A stretch of DNA of 64,000 nucleotides, taken from contig NZ_LMJL01000007.1 in assembly GCF_001429295.1 (NCBI RefSeq), forward strand, positions 360,550 through 424,549. The letters are read 5' to 3'. The DNA is from Flavobacterium sp. Root935 (lineage in GTDB: Bacteria; Bacteroidota; Bacteroidia; Flavobacteriales; Flavobacteriaceae). Shown piece after piece: positions 52,208-62,100 of this stretch. Both the position numbers and the translations under genes were made by a program. Each line of letters starts with the position of its first letter. The first letter of the stretch is position 1. Under the pieces are notes generated by a model that had not been told where the DNA came from, did not search any database, and saw nothing but the letters and a program-made list of their open reading frames with translations.

Positions 52208-52960
52208 ATGAACAAATACTTGATTATTGCTGGAGCTTTTTTAATGCAACTAGGAATTTTTAGCTGCACGGAGAAAAACAAAAAAGAAACAACTACAACC
52301 GTAGAAACTTTAACCAACCCCGAAGAAGTTGCTGAAACTTCTGATTCGACAGTTGAAAGCCAAAAAAATCCCGCAGATTTTGTTCCAAAAGGTTATGTAA
52401 TTTTTGACACCATTTATGGCGATTTGAATAAAGACGGCGCAGAAGACTGCGCAATTGTTATAAAAGGCACCGATAAAAGCAAAGTTATAAAAGACGATTA
52501 TCGAGGCCAATTAGACCGAAACAGAAGAGGTATTATTGTTCTCTTCAATAAAAATAACAGTTATGAACTTGCAGTTAAAAACTACGATTGTTTTTCTTCT
52601 GAAAATGAAGATGGCGGCGTTTATTTTGCCCCCGAATTATCTGTTGAAATAAAAAACAACAAATTACATATTCATTACGGCCACGGAAGATATGGATATT
52701 GGGAATACACATTTAGATTTCAAAATTCAGATTTCGAACTTATTGGTTATGATTCTAGCAGTAATCGAGGTCCTGTCGTGGAAACGGAAGTCAGTATAAA
52801 CTTTTTAACACGAAAGAAAATAACAAACGAAAACACAAACAAAGAGGATGAAGGCGGAGATGAAGTTTTCGAGAAAACCGAAACCAAAATCAGCAAAAGC
52901 AAACTGACTAAGTTATCTGAAATTAAAGATTTTGATGGGTTTGAAGTTTCAGAAGAATAA
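52208..52960 (+). CDS. Lipoprotein with an EF-hand-like loop
   Basis: A 250-residue lipoprotein (lipobox IFSC, Cys20) with a Thr/Glu/Ser-rich linker. The motif YGDLNKDGAEDCAIV (about 74-88) is of the Asp-x-Asn-x-Asp-Gly calcium-binding loop type, as in FG-GAP/VCBS-like proteins. The rest is beta-rich (YGHGRYGYWEYTFRF), with an acidic tail. A single copy only, so a whole propeller is not present. Function unknown. A strong terminator follows. Confidence 0.8.
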   Translation: MNKYLIIAGAFLMQLGIFSCTEKNKKETTTTVETLTNPEEVAETSDSTVESQKNPADFVPKGYVIFDTIYGDLNKDGAEDCAIVIKGTDKSKVIKDDYRGQLDRNRRGIIVLFNKNNSYELAVKNYDCFSSENEDGGVYFAPELSVEIKNNKLHIHYGHGRYGYWEYTFRFQNSDFELIGYDSSSNRGPVVETEVSINFLTRKKITNENTNKEDEGGDEVFEKTETKISKSKLTKLSEIKDFDGFEVSEE

Positions 52961-52975
52961 AATCATTCGCTTAAA

Positions 52976-53009
52976 AAAACCCTATTCTATGCATCTAGAA
53001 TAGGGTTTT
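52976..53009 (+). terminator. Terminator after the 52208-52960 gene
   Basis: aaaaccctattct and agaatagggtttt pair exactly over an 8-nt loop, then T-rich sequence. Confidence 0.88.
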
Positions 53010-53162
53010 ATTTTTATAGGGAATATTTTAAGACTTTTTACTTTCTTTCCTAAAATATATTTCTCAATTTTATGTTTTATCTTACAACATAGTTCGTGAA
53101 GCCAGCAATTATCGATACTGGTTTTATCAAACACAATCTTTCATTTATAAATACCACTTCAA

Positions 53163-54344
53163 ATGCAAACACAAAACCAGATTGAAAATTTCCTTTTTCA
53201 GGGAAAATTTGACGAGGCCAGAGAATGCCTAAATAACGGCGAAACCTTTAACGAACAATATCTTAAAAACAATTTTTCGCAAATAGCAGCAAAGATTATT
53301 GACGCCAAAGAAATTGATTTTATTGAAAAACTAATCAAAGCCGGTTTTATTGAAACGGATATTTACGAATTGGACAGTTTCGACAAATCGATTTTTGCTC
53401 CATTGGCACTTTATCTCAAAGATGATGAAGAATCACTGGCTTTTTTCAAAGAATTGATGTCAAAAATGGATAACATCAATGATGAAATCAGCGATAAAAC
53501 TTTACTGGGTTATTTCTTTGAAAAAGGCGCTTTACCAAAAGTCATAAAAACACTTATCAATGACTTTGGAGCGAATACGCAATATAAAAATAATGCCGGA
53601 GAAAATTTCATTTACATCGTTCTGAATACCTACAGCACAGATACTGAGAAAACTAAAGAATATATTTCCATTCTTTTGGATAATGGTGTCGATATCAACG
53701 AAAAAAATATTGTGGGGACAACGCCTTTAATGTGCGCGGTTAAAAGAAGCAAAAAGGATTTTGTTCCTTTCTTACTAGAAAATGGAGCCGATGCCAACGA
53801 AACCGATAACATCAACAATACTGCCTTTTATTACGCGGTTGCCGAACAGTTTTCGTATGATATGTACGATGCACTAGCAGCAGTTTCTTCACCTGATTTT
53901 AATATTGTCAACAAAGACGGGCGAACCTTATTCACTAACTTTATAAGTTCTGTCTCTGGATCTCCAAACGATATTAAATTTTTGGAAAGATTGTTAGCTG
54001 ATGGTGCCGATGTCAATTTCTGCGCACAATATTACGGTCAGCCGAAATCAGGAATTGATTTTATTGTCGAAAAGAAATCGGATATTTTGAAATCAGTTTT
54101 AGAAAATGTTTCATTGGATGTAAATGAACAGGATAATCAGGGAAATACTATTTTGCATAAAGTCTGTGCCTACAATGTGAACTATGATGCTGAAATGGCC
54201 AAAGAAACCTATCGTAAAGTAAAATTATTATTAGAGCAAGGCGCCGATATTTCGATCACAAATGACAAAGATGAAACCGCTTTAATGCTGGCTTCAGGAG
54301 ATAATTTGAAAATTAAAACGGTCGAGCTTTTAATGAAATCATAA
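53163..54344 (+). CDS. Ankyrin-repeat protein
   Basis: A 393-residue soluble protein of ankyrin repeats, no signal peptide. An N-terminal helical part (1-100) precedes repeats of the usual pattern, GTTPLMCAVKRSKKDFVPFL (about 184-203), then NNTAFYYAVAEQF, DGRTLFTNFIS, NQGNTILHKVCAYN and KDETALMLASGD. Some repeats are degenerate. Probably a protein-interaction scaffold in the cytoplasm. It is followed after 28 nt by another ankyrin protein, and the pair presumably works together. Confidence 0.9.
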   Translation: MQTQNQIENFLFQGKFDEARECLNNGETFNEQYLKNNFSQIAAKIIDAKEIDFIEKLIKAGFIETDIYELDSFDKSIFAPLALYLKDDEESLAFFKELMSKMDNINDEISDKTLLGYFFEKGALPKVIKTLINDFGANTQYKNNAGENFIYIVLNTYSTDTEKTKEYISILLDNGVDINEKNIVGTTPLMCAVKRSKKDFVPFLLENGADANETDNINNTAFYYAVAEQFSYDMYDALAAVSSPDFNIVNKDGRTLFTNFISSVSGSPNDIKFLERLLADGADVNFCAQYYGQPKSGIDFIVEKKSDILKSVLENVSLDVNEQDNQGNTILHKVCAYNVNYDAEMAKETYRKVKLLLEQGADISITNDKDETALMLASGDNLKIKTVELLMKS

Positions 54345-54372
54345 TAACTGAATTATACAAAATACCACATAT

Positions 54373-55716
54373 ATGTCAATGTCATTTATAATTGCCTGTG
54401 AAAACGGCAATCGAAAAATAGCCGAATTACTGCTTCAGAATAAAGAAGTAGATGTAAAATATACAGACGAAAAAGGCAGAACTGCTCTTCATTATGCCGC
54501 ACACAGAGGTTATCTGGATATTGTGAAAATCTTGGCCGAAGACGGAGCCGATATTAATTACGAAGATCATCAGGGAGAAACACCTTTATTTTTTGCCTGT
54601 CTTCAAAAACAGAAACAGACGGCTTTGTATCTGTTGGAAAATGGTGCGGAAATTACCAAAAATGATAAATACGGAAATAGTCTGTTACACTTAGTTGCTC
54701 AGACCGCTCAAATCGAAATTGCAACAAAGTTGCTTGAAGCTGGAGCAGATGTTAATTTACTGAATAACAATGGAGAAACTCCGCTATTATTAGCTTCTGC
54801 AAAACTAAACAGAGAAATTATTCAGCTGCTTTTAGACAAAGGAGCCGATATAAATGTAACCGATAAACAAGGAAATACGCCTTTGATTTATGCTTGTTAC
54901 ACCAAATCGATCCCGATGGTGACTTTACTTCTTGACAATGGTGCTGACATCAATCACGTTAATCATTCGGGAGAAAATGCTCTTTTAATTGCGTGTTATG
55001 AAACGAATAGAATGCTCGCTAAATTATTAGTAGAAAGAGGTGCCGATGTTTTCACATCCAACAATAATGGCTACTCACCTATTTGGTACGCTTGCGCGAA
55101 TAATCAAAAGGAAATTGTGTCTTTATTTTTAGAAAACGGTGTTGATGTGAATTACAGCAAACCTTTGGCAAGCGATACTTCTTCAATGAATGATTATCTG
55201 GATTGGATTGTGAGTGCAACCAATATTTCTAACGAATCTAGTTTTACGCTTAACAATTCTTATACCTATGGCGGAGAAAGTCTTTTGCACGTTGCAACCA
55301 AAAAAGGCAATCTAAGCATGGTAAAACTGCTGATTGAAGCTGGAGCCAATATCAATATTCAGGACGAATCTGGAAACACGCCTTTACATTACAGCGCAGC
55401 AAACGGAAAGAAAGATGTCGTAAAATATTTATTGGATAATAAAGCCGATGCTTCAATCGTCAATGTAAAAGAGCAAAAAGCGATCGATTACTCGAATGTA
55501 AAAGGCTTTAATGAAATTACAGAATTGATTTTAAAATACGCGCCATCAGGAACTGTAGTAACACCAATTCACAAAGAAGAACCGCAAAAATCAGATTCAG
55601 GAAATTCTATGGAAGGCAAGAAAAAGGCATTATTGGACTTGAAAGAGCTTTTGGATGCCGGAATTTTAACTTCGGAAGAATTTGAAACAGAGAAAACTAA
55701 AATTTTAAAAGGATAA
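54373..55716 (+). CDS. Ankyrin-repeat protein with C-terminal SHOCT domain
   Basis: A 447-residue protein of about ten consecutive ankyrin repeats (1-395): GRTALHYAAHRGYLDIVKIL, GETPLFFACLQK, GNSLLHLVAQT, GETPLLLASAK, GNTPLIYACYT, GENALLIACYE, GYSPIWYACANN, GESLLHVATKKG and GNTPLHYSAANG. The C-terminal 35 residues (KKALLDLKELLDAGILTSEE) are a SHOCT domain, a small helical module for oligomerisation or membrane and nucleic-acid contacts. It lies between the first ankyrin gene and a lipoprotein gene (gap 19 nt). Confidence 0.93.
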   Translation: MSMSFIIACENGNRKIAELLLQNKEVDVKYTDEKGRTALHYAAHRGYLDIVKILAEDGADINYEDHQGETPLFFACLQKQKQTALYLLENGAEITKNDKYGNSLLHLVAQTAQIEIATKLLEAGADVNLLNNNGETPLLLASAKLNREIIQLLLDKGADINVTDKQGNTPLIYACYTKSIPMVTLLLDNGADINHVNHSGENALLIACYETNRMLAKLLVERGADVFTSNNNGYSPIWYACANNQKEIVSLFLENGVDVNYSKPLASDTSSMNDYLDWIVSATNISNESSFTLNNSYTYGGESLLHVATKKGNLSMVKLLIEAGANINIQDESGNTPLHYSAANGKKDVVKYLLDNKADASIVNVKEQKAIDYSNVKGFNEITELILKYAPSGTVVTPIHKEEPQKSDSGNSMEGKKKALLDLKELLDAGILTSEEFETEKTKILKG

Positions 55717-55735
55717 ATAACAAAGAAAATTAAAA

Positions 55736-56278
55736 ATGAAAAAGATCTTAAACAATTCCATTATAGCATTCGTATTAATCGCTGCAAGTATAGTTTCCAC
55801 TTCTTGTACAAACCCTTCGCCAGACAAAACTTTTGAAATAGCAGCTTTAAATACAAATTTGCTTTCTCGATTTGGCAGTAAGGACATCAACTATAAACTA
55901 GAATCTGAGCCTCAGATTTATGATGAAACTCAAAAGAAAATGATTCCTTCTTCTTATTACGATTATTTTAAATTTGACATCGCTAATTTAGAAACTCAAT
56001 TTAAAAAAATTAAGGAGATAAATGAAGATGATGACAATAGAGAACTTCTTCAGGCATCAAAAGACTTGTTTACCTATGCGATTGCTAAAGAAAAAGAAGG
56101 TTATTTGCCAATTGCTAAAATGAAAGATGAAAAAGCTTCGCCAGAACAGATCGAAAAAGCAATAGTCGATTTTGACGCCTCAACTCTAAATGAAATTGAC
56201 GCTAAGTTTACAAGATTGATGAATGCTGCCAAAGCCTATGCTGAAAAACATAATATCGATGCTAAAATTGGTGTTTAA
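55736..56278 (+). CDS. Putative lipoprotein in the ankyrin operon
   Basis: A 180-residue lipoprotein (lipobox STSC, Cys24) with a helical mature part (DYFKFDIANLETQFKKIKE, ATLNEIDAKFTRLMNAAK). The composition fits a helical-bundle lipoprotein such as the DUF3829 type, but I would not assign it firmly. It ends the run of ankyrin genes (gap 19 nt). Confidence 0.75.
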   Translation: MKKILNNSIIAFVLIAASIVSTSCTNPSPDKTFEIAALNTNLLSRFGSKDINYKLESEPQIYDETQKKMIPSSYYDYFKFDIANLETQFKKIKEINEDDDNRELLQASKDLFTYAIAKEKEGYLPIAKMKDEKASPEQIEKAIVDFDASTLNEIDAKFTRLMNAAKAYAEKHNIDAKIGV

Positions 56279-56316
56279 ATATTACACCTTGATTTTTAAC
56301 TCTCAATAAAAAAGTA

Positions 56317-56348
56317 AAACCCTATTTTGTATGAACAAAGTAGGGTTT
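56317..56348. terminator. Bidirectional terminator between the ankyrin operon and trhO
   Basis: aaaccctattttgt and acaaagtagggttt are near-exact complements (one G-T) with a 4-nt loop; A and T tracts flank it. Confidence 0.85.
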
Positions 56349-56379
56349 ATTTTTATTTTTAAAAATGCTTTGTAAATCG

Positions 56380-57738
56380 CTAATTTAAAATCTTATATAA
56401 TTTATCTGATAAACGAATACGGAATGGAACTTCAAAAGTAACTTTATCCCCAATTTTAGCAGTTTGAGTTTCTGCACCGTTTACAATTAGTTTTTCTAAA
56501 GTCATTTCCTGATTTCCAGTTGTTGGTCCAGAAATTAAGATTTTATCTCCAGCGTTCAATTCTTGATTTTCAATAGCAAATTGAGCCACTTGAGCTTTTA
56601 CATAATAATGCTCTGCTTTTCCAAGAAGTACTTTCTTTACTTTTACTTTCTGACGAATATCGGCTGGTTTTTGTGCAGTTGCCAAAGCAGTTTCTGGCAA
56701 TTCGCCCGAATGTTTGAATTTTAAATTCTCTGATTTTCCTTTTCTAAACACTTTGTTTCCAACTTGTTTTCCAGTTCTTAAACGAACTTGGTCCACCAAA
56801 GGCATATGAATGATTTCTAAACATTCTGTAGAACAGCAGTTTTCCATTGCCGCTTTACATTCATCACATTGAATAAACAACAAATGACATCCGTCGTTTT
56901 CGCAATTCGTGTGATTGTCGCAAGGTTTTCCGCATTGGTGACATTGTGAGATAATATCATCTGTAATTCTTTCGCCAAGACGATTATCAAATACGAAGTT
57001 TTTCCCAATGAATTTACTTTCTAAACCTTCTTCTTTCAATTGTTTAGCGTAATTAATAATTCCCCCTTCTAATTGAAATACATTTTTAAAACCTTGGTGT
57101 TTGAAATAAGCACTTGCTTTTTCGCAGCGAATTCCTCCAGTGCAGTACATTACCAGATTTTTATCTTCTTTATGGTCTTGAAGCTGTTCGTTGATGATAG
57201 GCAAACTTTCTCTAAATGTTTCAACATCTGGAGTAATAGCGTTTTTAAAATGTCCTACTTCACTTTCGTAATGATTTCTAAAATCAACTACAATTGTATT
57301 CGGATCATCAAGAATTTCGTTGAATTCTTTGGCTTTCAGGTGAACGCCAATATTGGTTACATCAAAAGTTTCATCGTTCAAACCGTCAGCAACGATTTTA
57401 TGACGCACTTTAATAGTTAATTTCAAAAAGGAATGGTCATCATGTTCTACGGCTTCATTCAAACGAATGCCTTTCATGAAATCATAAACTTCAAGAGTTG
57501 CTCTAAAAGCTTCCAAATTTTCTTCAGGAATACTCATTTGAGCATTTATTCCTTCATGGGCAACATAAATTCGGCCTAAAGCATCAAGCTTATTCCAGGC
57601 TAAAAATAAATCATCGCGAAATTTTTTGGGATCTTCAATTTTGGCATACGCATAGAAAGACAACGTTAGTCGTTGTTTACCCGCATCATCGATCATGATG
57701 GCTCTTTCTTCTGCGCTCAAAGTGTTGTACAGTTGCAT
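56380..57738 (-). CDS. trhO: tRNA uridine(34) hydroxylase TrhO with C-terminal barrel
   Basis: TrhO hydroxylates U34 of tRNAs using O2. 452 residues, about 100 longer than E. coli YceA. An N-terminal ferredoxin-like domain (1-115) is followed by a rhodanese domain with the catalytic Cys199 in MYCTGGIRC, then a zinc-binding Cys-rich part (CHQCG, CENDGCH, CDECK at 266-295). The C-terminal 85 residues (VKVKKVLLGKAEHYYVKA, NAGDKILISGPTTG) are a beta-barrel like the peptidase U32 C-terminal domain, which is found in the alternative hydroxylase TrhP. Transcribed alone. Confidence 0.93.
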   Translation of the reverse strand: MQLYNTLSAEERAIMIDDAGKQRLTLSFYAYAKIEDPKKFRDDLFLAWNKLDALGRIYVAHEGINAQMSIPEENLEAFRATLEVYDFMKGIRLNEAVEHDDHSFLKLTIKVRHKIVADGLNDETFDVTNIGVHLKAKEFNEILDDPNTIVVDFRNHYESEVGHFKNAITPDVETFRESLPIINEQLQDHKEDKNLVMYCTGGIRCEKASAYFKHQGFKNVFQLEGGIINYAKQLKEEGLESKFIGKNFVFDNRLGERITDDIISQCHQCGKPCDNHTNCENDGCHLLFIQCDECKAAMENCCSTECLEIIHMPLVDQVRLRTGKQVGNKVFRKGKSENLKFKHSGELPETALATAQKPADIRQKVKVKKVLLGKAEHYYVKAQVAQFAIENQELNAGDKILISGPTTGNQEMTLEKLIVNGAETQTAKIGDKVTFEVPFRIRLSDKLYKILN

Positions 57739-58003
57739 GCTATAAACAGTTTTAAGTTAAGAATATATAGTTGAATTCTATTTTTCTGAGTGAATTCGGG
57801 CGCAAAGGTAGGTTTTTCTTTTCAATTTTAAAAATGATAAAAATCATGGAATATAAACAATATAAGCCGTACAAGATAATTTAATTTAGTTGAAAACGTC
57901 AGCATTTTTAATTAGCAACAAAATTGCATTAATAAAAAACAAACACTGTTTATCAGTGCATTACATTTAATTCACTACATTTATATAGTCAATTTTAACA
58001 TTT
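57739..58003. other. Spacer upstream of the RND operon
   Basis: About 265 bp without a gene, between divergent trhO and the efflux operon. It includes a small inverted repeat cactg-tttat-cagtg at 57944-57958, about 45 nt before the adaptor start, and A+T-rich promoter-like sequence (tacattta twice). No regulator gene is next to it. Confidence 0.5.
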
Positions 58004-59164
58004 ATGCTTATGAATGCTTTAAAACTACCCAAACCGCTCTTCCCCATTTTTTTATTTTTAACAATCTTTTGCTCTTGCAAAAAAGAACAACCGAAAGCTC
58101 CGCCTCCCATGCAGGCTCCGTTTGTAACGGTCAAGAGTGAAGATGTGCCCATTTATAAAGATTTTGCCGGGCAGACTTTTGGAGATTTAGACATTGAATT
58201 AATCGCAAGAGTTGACGGAATTCTAACTGGAATTCACTTTAAAGAAGGACAACGGGTTAAAAAAGGGCAACTCCTCTACACCATAGATCCGCTGGAATAT
58301 GACACAAAAGTAGAACAAGTCCGCGGACAAGTTGCGGCATCACAAAGTGCACTAGCCAATGCTGACGAAGAATTAAAACGAATTCGACCGCTCGCTGAAA
58401 TGAATGCCGTGAGTAAACGCGAATTGGATGCGGCTGTAGCCAAAGAAAAAGCGGCACGTTCTAATTATTCGAGCATGCTGGCAAGTTTAAAAAACCAGCA
58501 GATTGAGCGAAGCTACGCTAATATAAAATCTCCCATTGACGGTGTCATCGGACTTTCGAACGCTAGATTAGGTGATTATATTACCAAAGTCGGTAATGCC
58601 TCAAAACTCAATACTGTTTCAAAATTAGAAAAAGTAAGAGTACAATTCACTGTGAGTGAATCTGATTATTTAAGATATCAAAAGCAGGTCAAAGCCGGAG
58701 AACGTATCACAGATTTACAACTCATACTTTCTGACGGAAGCACCCATCCGTACAAAGGAAGCTTGAACTTCTCAGACACTAAAATCGATCCCACTACAGG
58801 AACCGTAACTATAGAAGCCCAATTTCCAAATCCAGACGGTACTTTACGTTCTGGGCAATTTGCAAAAGTTCGTGTCTTACTCAGAACACAAAAAGATGCC
58901 ATTGTCGTGCCACAAAAAGCGGTTACCGAAATTCAGGGGCTTTTTCAGGTTTCCATTATTGATAACAAAAACACCATTCAAACCCGAATGGTCGAAGTGG
59001 GTCAGAAAATTGGTGTCGATTGGATTATTACCAAAGGTTTAAAAGCCAACGAAAAAGTCGCCATTATTGGCAATCAGTTTATTCAGCCTGGATCGACAGT
59101 TGTTCCAGTTCCCTATGTCGCAGATAAAGATAAAAAGCAGATTGCATCATCTCTAAACGACTAG
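58004..59164 (+). CDS. RND efflux periplasmic adaptor
   Basis: A 386-residue membrane-fusion protein (AcrA/MexA type), anchored as a lipoprotein (Cys in IFCSC, Cys25). The lipoyl domain is present in two halves (VKSEDVPIYKDFAGQTFG, and LSNARLGDYITKVGNA after the hairpin), with an alpha-helical hairpin at about 105-165 (SQSALANADEELKRIRPLAE) and beta-barrel and membrane-proximal domains after. It links the pump to the outer-membrane factor. First gene of a three-gene operon (3-nt gap to the pump). Confidence 0.94.
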   Translation: MLMNALKLPKPLFPIFLFLTIFCSCKKEQPKAPPPMQAPFVTVKSEDVPIYKDFAGQTFGDLDIELIARVDGILTGIHFKEGQRVKKGQLLYTIDPLEYDTKVEQVRGQVAASQSALANADEELKRIRPLAEMNAVSKRELDAAVAKEKAARSNYSSMLASLKNQQIERSYANIKSPIDGVIGLSNARLGDYITKVGNASKLNTVSKLEKVRVQFTVSESDYLRYQKQVKAGERITDLQLILSDGSTHPYKGSLNFSDTKIDPTTGTVTIEAQFPNPDGTLRSGQFAKVRVLLRTQKDAIVVPQKAVTEIQGLFQVSIIDNKNTIQTRMVEVGQKIGVDWIITKGLKANEKVAIIGNQFIQPGSTVVPVPYVADKDKKQIASSLND

Positions 59165-59167
59165 GCT

Positions 59168-62100
59168 ATGGATAATTTCTTTGTAAGACGACCAATCGTT
59201 GCCATCGTACTTTCGATATTTATTGTTCTTATCGGAGGACTTTCGATCTTGTCAACGCCAATTGCGCAGTATCCCGAAATCGCACCGCCATTAGTACAGG
59301 TTTCTACCAGTTATCGAGGTGCAAATGCCTTGAATGTTGAACAAGCCGTTGCTACGCCCATAGAACAAAAAGTAAATGGAGTCGAAAATATGCTTTACAT
59401 GCAGTCGACTAATACTGGTGACGGAAGTATGACACTATCTATCACTTTTGATATGGGTACAGATCTGGACAACGCGACGATGTTAACCCAAAATAGAGTT
59501 GCAGAAGCCACCAATAAACTCCCAAACGATGTAAAGACAACTGGAGTTACGACCAAAAAATCGTTATCAATGCCCATGTTGATTTTATCTTTGTATTCTC
59601 CCAACAAAACTTTCGACAATAACTTTTTGACCAATTACGCGAGCATCAATCTTGTAGACGCTCTCGCCCGTATCAAAGGTGTTGGAGAAGTTACCCTTTA
59701 CGGAGGAAGTAATTATGCGATGCGAATTTGGGTCAAGCCCGATATAATGGCAAAGTACAACTTAACAGTTCCCGATATTATAAAATCAATTCAGGAACAA
59801 AACGCCATTGCCCCAGGAGGAAAATTTGGCGCTCCGCCAGCAACAGACAATAACGAATTCACCTATAACGTCATGCTTAAAGATCGTCTGGTGAATCCAG
59901 AGGATTTCGAAAACATCATTTTAAAATCAAACATTAGCAATCAACAAGTCCGACTTAAAGATATTGGAACTGTAACTTTAGGAACAGAAAGTTATGCATC
60001 AGTCGCAAAATTAAATGGAAATCCAGCAGGAACTATCGGAATAAAACAAATGCCGGGTTCAAACGCTCTTGAAGTTGCCGAAAATGTAAAAAACACTATC
60101 GAACAATTAAGCAAAAGATTTCCTCAAGATTTAAAATATGCTGTTTCATTAGACACGACTTTAGCTATTTCTGAAGGAATTAACGAAATCATGCACACTT
60201 TAGTTGAAGCCATTATTCTGGTAATCATTGTGGTTTTTATCTTTCTCCAAAACTGGCGCGCGACTTTAATTCCGTTATTAACCGTTCCGGTTTCATTAGT
60301 CGGAGTGTTTATGCTTTTCCCGTTACTCGGATTTTCGATAAATGTACTTTCTCTTTTAGGATTAGTACTCGCCATCGGAATTGTAGTCGATGATGCTATT
60401 GTGGTTGTAGAAGCTGTAATGCATCACATCGAACAAGGAATGTCACCCAGAGAAGCCACAAACCAAGCCATGCGCGAAGTTTCAGGTCCTGTAATTGCCA
60501 TTGCTATTGTTTTAACTGCAGTATTTATTCCAGTTGCTTTGACACCAGGAATTACGGGAAGATTGTATCAGCAGTTTGCCATTACGATTGCTATTTCTGT
60601 GATTTTCTCTGCTTTAAGTGCATTAACCTTAAGTCCGGCTTTATGTTCACTTTTATTAAAACCAAATCAGGAAGCAAAAGGATGGCTCGGCACATTCTTT
60701 AAATGGTTTAATGTAAAGTTTGGCGCTTTTACCAATAGATACACTGGTTTCTCTGGTTTTTTAATTAAAAAAACAGCCCGAAGTTTAATTTTTATCGGAA
60801 TTGTCGTTGGAGTTATTATTCTATTGGGAGCAAAAATTCCAGGCGGCTTTGTTCCTGAAGAAGATCAAGGTTACATGTTTGTCAATATTGAACTTCCCGG
60901 CGCTTCTTCGCTAGAAAGAACCAGCAAAGTCATCGAAAAAGTAGAACATATTTTATCTAAAAATCAAGGTGTTGAATATTACACTTCTGTTGCTGGTTTT
61001 AGTTTAATCAAAAACTCAGTAGCAACAAATAACGGATTTTTCTTTGTGGCTTTGAAAGAATGGAAAGAACGGGAACAAGATGTTTTCCAGATTTTAAAAG
61101 AAGTAAACGGAAAAGTTGTTTTTGGAATTCCCGAAGCTACTGTTTTTGCTTTTGGGCCTCCGCCGATTACTGGAATTGGAAATGCAGCTGGATTCTCGAT
61201 GATGTTGCAGGACAAAGAAGGGAATACGCCCCAGTATCTTTTCCAGAATGCACAGCAATTTATGGCCGAAGCTAAAAAACGACCCGAAATTGGAACCATC
61301 CGAACGACCTTTAATCCGAATGTGCCGCAGATTAGTCTCGATATCGACAGAGAAAAAGTATCAGAATTAAATCTTTCTTTATCCGATGTCAACTTGGCAA
61401 TTGGTGCCAGTTTGGGAGGACAATACATCAACGAATTCAACAAATTCGGACGACAGTATATTGTTTTGCTTCAGGCAGATCCAAGTTTTACCGTTAATCC
61501 TGAGGACATTAATAAAATCTTTGTCCGAAGCCGTGATAATAAAATGATTCCGATTTCGAGTATTGCGACTATTAGAAAAGAAAGTGGTCCCGAATTTACG
61601 ACACGTTTTAATTTATATCGTGCTGCCGAAATTGGCGGAACACCTGCACCTGGATTTACTTCAGCGGAAGCCATGACTGCTTTACAGGAAACCGCTGCAA
61701 AAGTCCTCCCAGCAGGAATGGGTTATGAGTGGGCGAATATGAGTTATCAGGAAAAACAAGCTGAAGGAAAAGGGAACACTGTTTTTATCATGGCGTTGTT
61801 TTTCGTGTTTTTGATTCTTGCTGCGCAGTACGAAAGCTGGAAACTGCCTTTCAGCGTTTTACTCGGAACACCTTTTGCCGTTTTCGGTGCTTTTCTTGGC
61901 TTATATCTCTGCCGATTATTAAGTCCAGATTATGTGAATAATGTTTTTGCACAAATTGGACTCGTAATGCTGATTGGACTCGCGGCGAAAAATGCCATTC
62001 TAATCGTAGAGTTTGCCAAAGAAGAATATGAAAAAGGAATGCCCGCTAAAGAAGCTGCCCTTTATGCCGCTAAATTACGTTTCCGACCAATTTTAATGAC

